From Bryobacterales bacterium (lineage in GTDB: Bacteria > Acidobacteriota > Terriglobia > Bryobacterales > Bryobacteraceae), in contig PLEX01000111.1 in the NCBI GenBank assembly GCA_003136575.1, forward strand, positions 8,203 to 44,795: a stretch of DNA of 36,593 bases, read 5' to 3'. The notes under the pieces are model-generated. The model searched no databases, was not told the DNA's origin, and was given only the letters and a program-made list of their open reading frames with translations. Both the position numbers and the translations under genes were made by a program. Below, one piece after another: positions 1-8,900 of this stretch; the first letter of the stretch is position 1; the number at the start of each line of letters is the position of its first letter.

Positions 1-615
1 GCGGAAAACCAACGCAAGCGACGTGATCCGCGGCTGTAGCGGCACGACGACCGGCGCTTCCGCCGTGTCGGCACAGACCCGTTCCACCGGCGTAGTCTCC
101 GGCGGAACTTCGGCGGCCGCTCCCCCTTCGCCGCTTCAGTTTGGCCCGGCGGCGTCGACAACCGCCTTCCCCAACGGAGGACGGGTGCCGCTCAGCGCGT
201 TTACGCAGCTTCAAACGACTTCAGTTCCCATCACGATCACCACCAGTGCCAGTTTCCCGTCATCACGCTCTCGTTCAACCTGGCTCCAAACGCTTCGCTT
301 GGCGACGCCATTGATGCGGTAAATAAATCAGGGACGAACTGGCTATGCCGCAGAACGTTCAGGGCGCCCTTCAGGGTACGGCGGCCGCCTTCCAAGACTC
401 TCTGTGCAACAAGCATGTCCTGGTTCTTACCGCGCCGGTTACCGTGTATCTTGTGCTGGGCGTACTCTACGAGAGTTAAATCCATCCGACCACAATTCTT
501 TCGACGCCGCCCTCGGCGGGTGTCGGGGTGCTGCTCGCGCTCTACATCACCGGGAACGATTTCAGCGTAATTGCGCTGATCGGCATCGTACTGCTCAGCC
601 CGGCGTCTCGGTACG
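1..615 (+). pseudogene. Decayed RND efflux pump (MdtB/MdtC-type) remnant, partial
   Basis: Reading three frames in turn reconstructs part of an RND multidrug pump inner-membrane subunit. Frame 2 gives RKTNASDVI near base 5 and RVPLSAFTQLQ near 180-230. Frame 1 from about 241 gives QFPVITLSFNLAPNASLGDA. Frame 3 from about 342 gives QGTAAAFQDSL, VTVYLVLGVLYES, then [18 protein letters not shown] and [12 protein letters not shown]. These blocks follow the order known in MdtB/MdtC proteins, ending in the transmembrane segment before the usual IVKKNAIMM motif, which is absent. At least two frameshifts (about 240 and 340) and an in-frame TAA at 477-479, where the family has Tyr or Phe before I-H-P, show that it is dead. 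The left end runs off the window, so the upstream part may survive outside it. Confidence 0.85.
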
Positions 616-967
616 TAAAGCCTAGTCCCTTCGCCAGTCCCGCCCGAAAGATCGAAGGGGAGCGAAGGAGGTGGTTTCCGGTGTCCGCGCCTCGGTGGCA
701 GCTGCCTCGCCGGTCGATACGCCAACGGCGCTAAGAGCATCCTTCATCGAGTAATGAGTCGTCGGGAACGGGCGGAGGAGGCACCGTCCACATGGCCCGA
801 GCGTCCTTATTGGGCATGCGGGAGGCGTTAACTGCGTTCATTTCCCTGAGATATTCCCGGCGTCTTGCACCGGAAGGAGCGGGTTTAACTATGTCGGTCG
901 CGTTTGCAGCACACTACTATTTCCACGAGACCGGAACACTGGGCGTAAATTCTGCGTGTCACATTTG
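616..967. other. Intergenic stretch with no recognisable gene
   Basis: About 350 bases lie between the RND remnant and the 3' end of the convergent sugar kinase gene. Short open frames occur on both strands, but none has a family motif, a good ribosome binding site or a plausible composition. I see no clear terminator. It may be further decayed sequence belonging to the RND remnant, but no RND motif is readable here. Confidence 0.5.
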
Positions 968-1939
968 TCACGTCTTGATTCCTGAGAGCGCTTCGGGTAT
1001 TAGCATAATCCCCGCAGCCCGGTATGCCAGGATCAGCGCGCCCGCCGCCGGGCTCCGATGCGGCGGCCCGATATTTGCACCGCCAGCCAGTGCCACCAGA
1101 GTGCGAAAACGGTCCAGAAGAATTCGGCTCTGAAATACCCCGCCGATCCAGGCAACATACGGCGCAGACGGTCCGGTGGCCAAGTCGTCGCTCCAGAGGC
1201 GCCGCCGTACCGACCCTGCCAACACCGCCAGTTGTTGCGCGGCGTTTCGCAGAATGTCGCCCGCTACCGGGTCGCCCTCTTCGGCCATGCGATCGACCAC
1301 GACCGCCAACTCGGCTACTCGGGAGCGTGGCCAGTCGGGAGTATAGAGAAGATGCAGTGCATCGTTGGCATTGGGCTTGCCCGTAATTTCCATGATCGCC
1401 GGCGTGAGCGCCGTGCGCGGCCCCCAACCTTCGTACTCGCGCAGCACGGCGCGAAGGGCCTGCCGAGCGATGTCGAAGGCGCTTCCCTCGTCGCCATAGA
1501 TGTAGCCCCAGCCTCCGGCGCGCGCAGTTTCGCCGCGCTCGTTTTCTCCGTAAGCGATCGACCCAGTACCCGCAATGACGACGATACCGGGTTTGCCACC
1601 GGTCGCACCAGCCCAGGCAACCCTCGCGTCATTCGCGACAACCATTCGTTCTGCATCAATCAGTTCGGCGAGCAGGGCGGATTTGTCGTCAGGCCCGCCG
1701 CTCATTCCGAGACAGGCGGCACGAAATTTCAGCCTTGTTCCGTCGCCAAGCCCGGCGCGGACGGCCGCCTGTGACAGGCACTCACCCATCACCCGCAGAA
1801 ACTTCGCCCGCCCTTCCGAAGCGCTCACGTGATTGCACGGTCCTGCGCTCGCCCATCCTGCGATGCGCCCGCGCGAATCGCCGATTACCGCAATCGTGCT
1901 CGATTGCCCGCCATCCACGCCAAGGAAGTACTCGCTCAT
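968..1939 (-). CDS. BadF/BadG/BcrA/BcrD-type ATPase, N-acetylglucosamine-kinase-like
   Basis: A 323-residue cytoplasmic sugar kinase of the ASKHA fold. The phosphate-1 motif FLGVDGGQSS lies at residues 5-14, the phosphate-2 motif IAGTGSIAYGEN follows mid-protein, then GGWGYIYGDEGSAF typical of GlcNAc kinases, and AWIGGVFQS resembling the adenosine-binding region near the C-terminus. The family phosphorylates GlcNAc or glucosamine using ATP; the substrate here is inferred. An upstream in-frame start at 1993 exists, but ATG 1939 places the start directly on the motif and overlaps the stop of the preceding membrane protein as ATGA (1936-1939), indicating translational coupling. It is the last gene of the operon 5972 to 968. 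A role in recycling or activating amino sugars for a surface glycan fits the neighbours but is not shown. Confidence 0.85.
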   Translation of the reverse strand: MSEYFLGVDGGQSSTIAVIGDSRGRIAGWASAGPCNHVSASEGRAKFLRVMGECLSQAAVRAGLGDGTRLKFRAACLGMSGGPDDKSALLAELIDAERMVVANDARVAWAGATGGKPGIVVIAGTGSIAYGENERGETARAGGWGYIYGDEGSAFDIARQALRAVLREYEGWGPRTALTPAIMEITGKPNANDALHLLYTPDWPRSRVAELAVVVDRMAEEGDPVAGDILRNAAQQLAVLAGSVRRRLWSDDLATGPSAPYVAWIGGVFQSRILLDRFRTLVALAGGANIGPPHRSPAAGALILAYRAAGIMLIPEALSGIKT

Positions 1940-4140
1940 TGAATTTGAAACAGCCAGGCGTCGCCCCGGTCGGCGAGTTTTTTCAGTCCCCAACGGCCTG
2001 GATCTCCATGGATATCGGCCGACAGCGAGTGGTCGCCGGCGACCAGCAAGTAGTCGATTCCCCGAATTTTCACTGTCGCCGTAGCCATGCGCCTGAGGTC
2101 GGGAAACGGCGAATCCTCCAGCTTTTCGAGGCGTGCGCCAACACGTTCGATAATGACATCCACGTTTGGTTGATCATGGGAAAAATGCAACTCGATGCGA
2201 TCGAGAGTAACGGGCGCGCCGAAGTCTACGTCGACGGTCATTCCTGGATGAGCCGGCTCCCACGAGCGCCAGCGCGTAACGGGATTGCTGTCGAAAGCCA
2301 GACCGATATCCCACGGGAAAGCGGAGGCGTTGAACTTCCACTGAGGCCCCGGACGCACTTCCCGATCTCCGAGAAAGAATTTCATTTCTCCGATGCTCCA
2401 GGCATCGTGCTGCGTGCCGGCGCGCTGCGTCAGACGGACCTGCGTCATCGTCTGTTTGGCAAACGTGTAGCGGAAATTCCACGTAGGCTGATAGCCCTCG
2501 TTCACTGGCGTGGTCAGAATGTCCTGAATCAACTCGCCTTCCGCGGAGTAGTAGTTCACCAGTACATCCGTGCTCGAATACGCTTCGGCAACGGGCGAAG
2601 TACTCCAGACGCGCTTACCCGCGGGCACGAATTGATCCAGCATTCGCGCTGTAACCCAGCCGCCGGAGTGTTCCAGAAGGTAAGCGTCCTGCGGGATGAT
2701 TGCGAGCGCCGCCTTCCAGGGCATGTGCGCGATCTGCCAGTTTCCGGCCGGCGCGGCGTACTTGTAGATATTTCTGGGCCACGCCAGCAGCGCAGCCGAT
2801 ATCACCAGCGCCGCCTGAAGGCTGCGCGAAAACTCGAAAGCCAGCGCAATACCCATTGCAACGAACGGCAGTACCGGGATCAGGAATCGTGCGCCCAGAT
2901 TCTGAGGATACGGAAGCAGGAAAAACAGACCAGTGACGAAAATCCGCCTGCCTTCCGGTTTCCGCAAACTCAAGATGGCAAGAGGCGCCAGCAAGAAGAC
3001 CGGTCCGAGTTGTCCGCCAAGCTGGCCGGTCACGGTAACCATCCAGAAGAGCGGCTTGAAGCCGGGAAGATCGTACGAACGAAAATAGCGGCGGTACTCG
3101 TCTTCAAACGTCACATGCATATACGGATTAGGAAACATGCGGTTGAGAAACGGCGACACTGGATTGCCCAGCCAGACCCAGTTCTTGATGAGCCAGGGCG
3201 CAGCCATCAGTGCGGCCAACCCCATCACGGTTACCAATGCGACAAGGATGCGTTTCCTTGATTCCCTGCGCGTGATCATGCTCCAAAGGACTGCTGCAAG
3301 CGCATACAACCCCGCGACGAAGCCCGTGTACTTGATGGCAAAACAGAATCCGGCTACCAGGCCAAGGGGAACCAGAAGCGTTTGCTCTTTGCGATCGCGC
3401 CAGATTTCGACCAGATAGAAAGTCGCGAATGAAGCAGCCGCCAGGGCGACGTCGTTATAGGCGCTGACACCATCCACGCCAGCTACCGGCGATAGATAAA
3501 ACATCATGCCGGCGCACGCTCCGGCAATCGGCCGCCCGATCCGCCTTCCATAGCTTGCCATTAACAGCGGGAGCGCGAACAGGAAACAACAATGCAGGGT
3601 CGCGGCCGCCGCATGCCGCCCGAAAGAGAATGCGAAAAGGAAAAGCATCTCCATACCCTGGGACAGGTTGGCGTACATGTTTGTGGTTAAGCGTTCGAAG
3701 CCGTGCTGGCGGAAGTACCGGTAGACGAGTCCGAGGTGGTAAGCCTGACCGTCCGGGCTGTTTTCAGGAGCAATGCTGTTGGAAAGATAAAACAATGCGT
3801 AGAAAATGAACGGGATTCCGCACACGCATTTCCAGACGAGCGGCAGGGTCGCGCGTGCATGGCCAGCCTGAGTCGTGGCGGTGCGCCGACTCATCGACTT
3901 CCAGCCCAGGTAAACCGCCCCGAGCCCCAGCACCAGAAACACCGGAATACGCGCGAGATTCGCGGCGCAAAGCAGGAATACAAGTAAACTCAATACCGCC
4001 GCGCCAGTGATGCCTGCAAGCAACGGCTGTTCCACTCTGCGCAGCGAGATTCGCAGCCGCGCGAACAGGACCGAGCCCATCGACCACGACACCGCGGCCG
4101 TAAACGCGGCGCCGAAAACGATCGAAAGAAAATGCCGCAC
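1936..4140 (-). CDS. GT-C-type membrane glycosyltransferase-like protein with C-terminal discoidin-like domain
   Basis: A 734-residue integral membrane protein. It starts with hydrophobic segments (FLSIVFGAAFTAAVSW), has about ten further membrane helices up to roughly residue 450, and an outward loop after helix 3-4 containing NSPDGQAYHLG, whose acidic residue sits where GT-C enzymes carry their catalytic Asp or Glu. From about residue 560 the protein becomes soluble, with a beta-rich section (FFLGDREVRPGPQWKF, FDSNPVTRWRSWEP, VDVDFGAPVTLDRIELHF) resembling F5/8 type C carbohydrate-binding domains. Such proteins transfer sugars from polyprenyl-phosphate donors outside the cytoplasmic membrane. 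The start is GTG 4140 with AAGGG nine bases upstream, seven bases after the NUDIX stop. Donor and acceptor are unknown. The assignment as glycosyltransferase rests on topology, not a conserved signature. Confidence 0.7.
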   Translation of the reverse strand: MRHFLSIVFGAAFTAAVSWSMGSVLFARLRISLRRVEQPLLAGITGAAVLSLLVFLLCAANLARIPVFLVLGLGAVYLGWKSMSRRTATTQAGHARATLPLVWKCVCGIPFIFYALFYLSNSIAPENSPDGQAYHLGLVYRYFRQHGFERLTTNMYANLSQGMEMLFLFAFSFGRHAAAATLHCCFLFALPLLMASYGRRIGRPIAGACAGMMFYLSPVAGVDGVSAYNDVALAAASFATFYLVEIWRDRKEQTLLVPLGLVAGFCFAIKYTGFVAGLYALAAVLWSMITRRESRKRILVALVTVMGLAALMAAPWLIKNWVWLGNPVSPFLNRMFPNPYMHVTFEDEYRRYFRSYDLPGFKPLFWMVTVTGQLGGQLGPVFLLAPLAILSLRKPEGRRIFVTGLFFLLPYPQNLGARFLIPVLPFVAMGIALAFEFSRSLQAALVISAALLAWPRNIYKYAAPAGNWQIAHMPWKAALAIIPQDAYLLEHSGGWVTARMLDQFVPAGKRVWSTSPVAEAYSSTDVLVNYYSAEGELIQDILTTPVNEGYQPTWNFRYTFAKQTMTQVRLTQRAGTQHDAWSIGEMKFFLGDREVRPGPQWKFNASAFPWDIGLAFDSNPVTRWRSWEPAHPGMTVDVDFGAPVTLDRIELHFSHDQPNVDVIIERVGARLEKLEDSPFPDLRRMATATVKIRGIDYLLVAGDHSLSADIHGDPGRWGLKKLADRGDAWLFQIQ

Positions 4141-4146
4141 GCGATC

Positions 4147-4764
4147 TTACCCTTGCCGGCTTTCAACCCGCAACGCCCGGCGAATGCTGAACCTGATACT
4201 GGGCGTCAGATCAAGGTTTTCCCAATCGTTCTCGTCGGCCCACATCACTTTGGGAGCCTCGGGAGTAGGTTCGAACTCGGCGGTCGAAGCCCGAAAACAC
4301 CAGATCAGATCGTGATGAAGGTGGTAGGGCTCTCGCTGTTTCGGCGGAATGCCGTGCACGTCGATTCCGACGAGAAACGGAGCGTGACGCCGGTCGATCC
4401 GGACTTGAGTCTCTTCGATCGCCTCGCGTTCCGCCACCGCGGCAAGCGCCGAATCGCTCTTTTCAACGTGTCCGCCAGGCAGAAGCCAGCGGCGCAGTCT
4501 GGCATGGTGAATCACCAGGACGCGTTGCTCCTGAGGATGGAAAATGAGCGCCGTGCAGGTAATATGTCCGGGCCAGTATTGCCGGGCCGAAAATGGTTTC
4601 AAGCCGTGGCGCAGCAGAAGTTGAATCAGATCCTTGCTCTTGGCGGCAAGGCCGTCGTCGCCGGGCTCGAACGCCGAGATCAATCGTTTCGTTTCTTTCC
4701 GGGTTATCGCCATGCCAAATCCATCGTAATTGGGGTCGTCCGATGAGTGGACTGACGAATTCAT
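4147..4764 (-). CDS. NUDIX hydrolase
   Basis: A 205-residue protein with a NUDIX fold at residues about 65-190. The Nudix box is readable as GGHVEKSD followed by AEREAIEETQV: the metal-binding R-E-x-x-E-E core is intact, while the canonical Gly near its end is Gln and the loop before it is one residue longer than consensus. Family members cleave nucleoside diphosphates linked to another group; the substrate cannot be read here, although a nucleotide sugar would suit the neighbours. The upstream segment (residues 20-60, ITRKETKRLISAFEP and following) is helical, as in a common NUDIX subgroup. Start ATG 4764 overlaps the ABC stop (ATGA, 4761-4764), so the two are translationally coupled. Confidence 0.85.
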   Translation of the reverse strand: MNSSVHSSDDPNYDGFGMAITRKETKRLISAFEPGDDGLAAKSKDLIQLLLRHGLKPFSARQYWPGHITCTALIFHPQEQRVLVIHHARLRRWLLPGGHVEKSDSALAAVAEREAIEETQVRIDRRHAPFLVGIDVHGIPPKQREPYHLHHDLIWCFRASTAEFEPTPEAPKVMWADENDWENLDLTPSIRFSIRRALRVESRQG

Positions 4765-5972
4765 TTTGCCGCCGGCTTACGGCATTCGATCATTGCCCGC
4801 AGATCCGTAACTCCCGCGGCAATCCGCGGCGACACGACATCGAACGTGATGACGTCGTCCAGCCAGTCATGGCTCGAACCGTCGGGATGCTGTGTCGCCA
4901 CGGTCACCGTGTATTGCTGTGGAGTCAGCCAGCATTCGAAAGTGAAATCGATTTCCAGTTCTTCTCCGGCCTCGAATACGCCGGTGTTCGCCTGCTCGAT
5001 TCGCGTATTCGTGCCGTAAATGTCCATTCCGATGCGGTTGCGAATGAGAATTCCGACCATCGGCTGGTCCCGCCTTTCGCGGAATACGGCTCGTATGCGG
5101 ATCGTCACGCGCTCGCCGCTCGATATAACGCCGACCGGTCTTCCATTCGCGTCGAGGAGCGAAGCTTCCAGTACCTGGCTACTCCCGTCGCCATGCCGAT
5201 AGCTGGCGGGAAGCCGTGCAGGCTCACCCTGCTGTTCAAATGCCTTTTGCCGTTCAAGCACGAGGCCGATGTACTTGTCGATCACGTGCTTCGGCGCGCC
5301 CTCGGCTTCAATCCGGCCGTTGAGCAGGAAAATGGCGCGGTTCGATAACTGCTTCACCAGCCCAAGGTCGTGGGAAACGAAGAGAATCGTTGTATTCTTT
5401 TCCCGCAGTTCCTCGAATTTGCGGATACAACGGTTGGCGAAAACGGCGTCACCAACGGAAAGCGCCTCGTCGACGATGAGAATGTCGGGGTTGACGTGGA
5501 TCGCCGCGGCGAAGGCCAGACGGACGTACATGCCGCTCGAATACTCTTTAACCGGCCGGTGAATGAACTCGCCAATCTCGGCAAATGCCTCGATCGCAGG
5601 CAGATTCCGCTCCATTTCCGAGCGACCAATACCCATGATTTCGCCGTTGATAAAGACGTTCTCGCGCCCGCTGAATTCCGGGTTGAAGCCGGCGCCCAAC
5701 TCAAGCAGGGCCGCGACTCTGCCCCGCGTGACCACGCGCCCCTGCGTTGGCTGGAGAATTCCGGCGACGATCTGCAACAGCGTGCTCTTTCCACAACCGT
5801 TCGGACCGACCAAGCTGACGACTTCACCCTTCTCCACGCTGAAGCTGATGTCGCGGAGCGCCCAGAAATCGGTATGCAGCCCATCCCCGTGCAGCGGATT
5901 AAGTTCGCGAATGCGATCCCACGGTGTTTTGTACAGGCGATACAGCTTCGAGACGTTCTGAACCAGCAGCAA
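4761..5972 (-). CDS. Wzt-like ABC transporter ATP-binding protein for polysaccharide export; 5' end possibly truncated
   Basis: A 403-residue ABC ATPase of the O-antigen/teichoic acid export type. It carries Walker A GPNGCGKST (56-64), the family-typical LLELGAGFNPEFSGREN, signature YSSGMYVRLAFA (144-155), Walker B ILIVDEALSVGD and switch His in FVSHD (201). Residues about 260-395 form a beta-rich domain like the Wzt C-terminal domain that recognises the capped polysaccharide. A permease partner (Wzm) is normally encoded beside it and is absent from this window. No ATG or GTG lies between the upstream phage gene's stop (6000-6002) and the first motif; the best start is TTG 5972, with no clear ribosome binding site. 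Homologues usually have several residues before LLVQNVSK, so the 5' end may have been replaced at the junction. Confidence 0.88.
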   Translation of the reverse strand: MLLVQNVSKLYRLYKTPWDRIRELNPLHGDGLHTDFWALRDISFSVEKGEVVSLVGPNGCGKSTLLQIVAGILQPTQGRVVTRGRVAALLELGAGFNPEFSGRENVFINGEIMGIGRSEMERNLPAIEAFAEIGEFIHRPVKEYSSGMYVRLAFAAAIHVNPDILIVDEALSVGDAVFANRCIRKFEELREKNTTILFVSHDLGLVKQLSNRAIFLLNGRIEAEGAPKHVIDKYIGLVLERQKAFEQQGEPARLPASYRHGDGSSQVLEASLLDANGRPVGVISSGERVTIRIRAVFRERRDQPMVGILIRNRIGMDIYGTNTRIEQANTGVFEAGEELEIDFTFECWLTPQQYTVTVATQHPDGSSHDWLDDVITFDVVSPRIAAGVTDLRAMIECRKPAAK

Positions 5973-5999
5973 ACTATCAGTGTAGACGTGGAGCGGCTG
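5973..5999 (-). other. Junction between phage-like block and host operon
   Basis: These 27 bases separate the stop of the tail hub gene from the first possible start of the ABC ATPase. They are open in the ABC frame (nine codons reading QPLHVYTDS) and contain no start codon, no Shine-Dalgarno sequence and no terminator. This is the likely left boundary of the phage-derived block. I looked for the same sequence at the other end (20078-20525) and found no direct repeat. Confidence 0.4.
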
Positions 6000-8900
6000 T
6001 TACAGCCGGATAACGACGGTCAGATCGCTTCCTGGATTCGAGGTGCCGACCCCGGTCACGTCCAGAGTCAACAGGTCGCCCGAGACGAACGCGGGCAACC
6101 CAAACCCGTCGACCACGTAGGAAGTGATTGTGCCTGGGTCGAATTGAACGGTCGCATAGGGCTGGCCGTTCCGATTGATTTCAAGCGTCACCCCGGTGCC
6201 CGCCGATGGTCCGGCTAACACCGCGTAGATGTCCCGCACCGAGCGCGCCGAGTCTACGATGATGCCAGGCGCGGCGCCCGCCTGGACCGCCAGATAGCCC
6301 GTAATCTGGAACGAGTACTGTCCGCCGGCGAGCGTCCGCAAACCAAAGTCATTCGTGCTTGTGAACTGACTTATGTTGACTGCCCCGTCCCCCAGAGAGT
6401 TCGTCATGTAGAGCTCGACGCTGGCGATTCTCACGTCCGGCAGCTCGACGCTGTAATTCCAATCGCCGCTCGAAGGGCTACCGAAGAAATTCTTAATGAA
6501 CGGAACGATGGAAATCTTCTCCGAGAGCGGATACACCGGCGCGGTCGCGGCGTGGGCTGCCGCAGCCGTATTGTGCATTCCGCGGGTAACGGCAGTATTG
6601 CCGTTCGCGTCCGTTGCACCCGCGAGGATGATTTCCTGATCGATCTGCACAAGAGCACCCGAGGCAAGCGGCGCGGCGAACTGAATTTTCGCATCGGCAA
6701 CCGCCACGGCCGCATTCAGGGCCAAGGGAAGTCCGTTGATTTCGTCGAAATAATGGAAAGTATACGTTCCCGCGATTATTCCCGTCGTGTTCTGAAGGGC
6801 TGCGAATGCGATTCCCCCGAGATTGACTATGCCAGGCGATACCGTCAACGCAAAATTTGGCGCAGGCGGTACGGCCGAATCCGCGGCCAGACCGCCCGAT
6901 TCTCCCAGCGTCCATCTGGTGAGCGGCGACAGTTCGTACGACGCCTCGACATCGGCTGCATTGGCAGCCCTCGCCGATACTTGCACCGTCTCGCCGATTC
7001 TTTCCGGAACGTCGATCGTCAGCGGACTGGAATTTCCACTGTTACCGGTTCGCCAGGAGTTCTCGGCTATTACGAAGAAGCTTGTCGCGTCCGGCTCGAC
7101 TGTCCATGTTTGTCCGACCGTAACAACTGACGCCGTGTTCGCTGTAATCTGCTGCTCCTGCCCCGCCCCGGTGCCGCGAGTAATGCGGACGACTGCCGAT
7201 TGATACTGGTTGACAGGCAGATTCAGCGCACCGTTCCCGACCGTGGTTTCCGTGTGAGTTGTGACCGCCGCTTCCGGTACAAGTTCCCATCGCCAGTTGA
7301 GATCCACATGGTCGAAGTTAGGGTCGGGCGGCAGTATCGTTTGCGGCGCCAGACCCGTATCGACGAATGACGGGGCCGCCGGTTGATTCGTCGCGATACG
7401 GAAGAACTGTTGTGGCGTCGAACCACGGTAAACGTTGAAGCCCGTGGCGCTTGCCGGAAGACCGATTCCCGACAGGCTGATGGAATTTGTGTTGCCGCCG
7501 GCTGCTGTGCTCGCCTGTACCACAAATGAAAGGGTGCTCTCGCCTCCGCCGCTATCGAGCGTGCTTAACGCGTAGAACCACGTCGCGCCGCCAGCCAGCG
7601 TTCCGCCAGTCGCACTCAAGGCCGCATTCAGACTGACCAACGGCGCGGGCAGAGAACCGATCTGGCCCGACGGCGCGGTGAACGCAACAGTCAGCTCAAT
7701 ATCCGCCGACCCGTCGCCAGCCATTATTTCCGCTTCCGTGATTCCCAGTTGCAGATTGCCGTTGGCGTCAAGAACCGTGCCGCCGACCGGCATCGGCAAC
7801 CCAGATCCCTGGCTAATCTGGGAACCGTTTCCGCCGATGATGCTTGAAACGGTGTCGGAATACCAAAGATCGTTATGCAACTGGGCTGTGATGATGGCTG
7901 TGCGGAACGACGGACCCGGCGTGATCTTCTGAATCCGGAATGGCGTCCGCTGCAGGTTCTCTTTGGCGTACGTGACCGTGATCAGGTCGCCGGGCATCAA
8001 CCCAAGCGCCTTGACGCTGGTCTCGAACTCCACGAAATAATTGCCCTCGATCCCGCGATTCAGGCCCAGTAACAGCATGCGTGCCGCCTGACTGAAATTG
8101 CTGATTCCCATGGCGTCCCACTGCGCGGAAATGATCTGGTTGCAGAGGTCGGAATCGTTCCCGTCGGTCAGCGAGTAGCTGTCCTGTTGATACTGATTGA
8201 ATTCGTCCTGGAACTCAACCGCAAGCTGATTTGGCGTATCCTGAGCGCCCTTGGTAGTGACCTTGAAGTTCGCGCTTCCGTCGCTGTTTCTGGCGATCGA
8301 CGAAGCGTCGAATTCATAGGCCGGCCATCCGCCGTTAAACATCTGAGTCGAATTACTGCTAGCCGGCAGCGTCGGCTGTTGCAGGGCAAACGTGTTCTCT
8401 ATCCGGGCTTCCAGCAGTCCACTGGTATTCAGCACGAGGTATAGCCGCGAGGAATTCCGGAGCGAGCGGATGATTTCTCCGGCGCTGCGCTGGTATTTGA
8501 GGGCAAAATTGCACTGAAATCTCGGAATCTGGACTGCGCCCATAATGGGATCCGTATATGGGATAAATTCGTCGCAATACGCCGCCGCCGTAGCGAAACT
8601 TGCGCAGTTGATCTCATCGAGTCCGTAGGCCGCTCGCCGCAGAATGTCCAGCAGCACCCAGGCCGGGTTGGCCGAAAACTCCTGGCCGAGGGAATTTCCA
8701 TTGGCATCGAACATCAGGAGCTGCATCCCCTGCATCAGAACCTGGACTGTGGGAATGCTGGACCCGTCGTTGATCGCGTTCGGCACGACGATGGACAGGT
8801 ACGCCATGCTGCCGTACGGATCGCCGATCGGGCCGTTGCCGCCGTCGCCGAAGTTGGGATCCTGCGTACCGTTGCGTTGGCCGGCGCTCATCAGATTCCA

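Noticed and set aside
1735-3261. 508-codon plus-strand open frame
   Set aside because: It is antisense to the glycosyltransferase and kinase genes, is rich in Arg/His/Pro with no family motif, and is explained by the high GC content of those genes.
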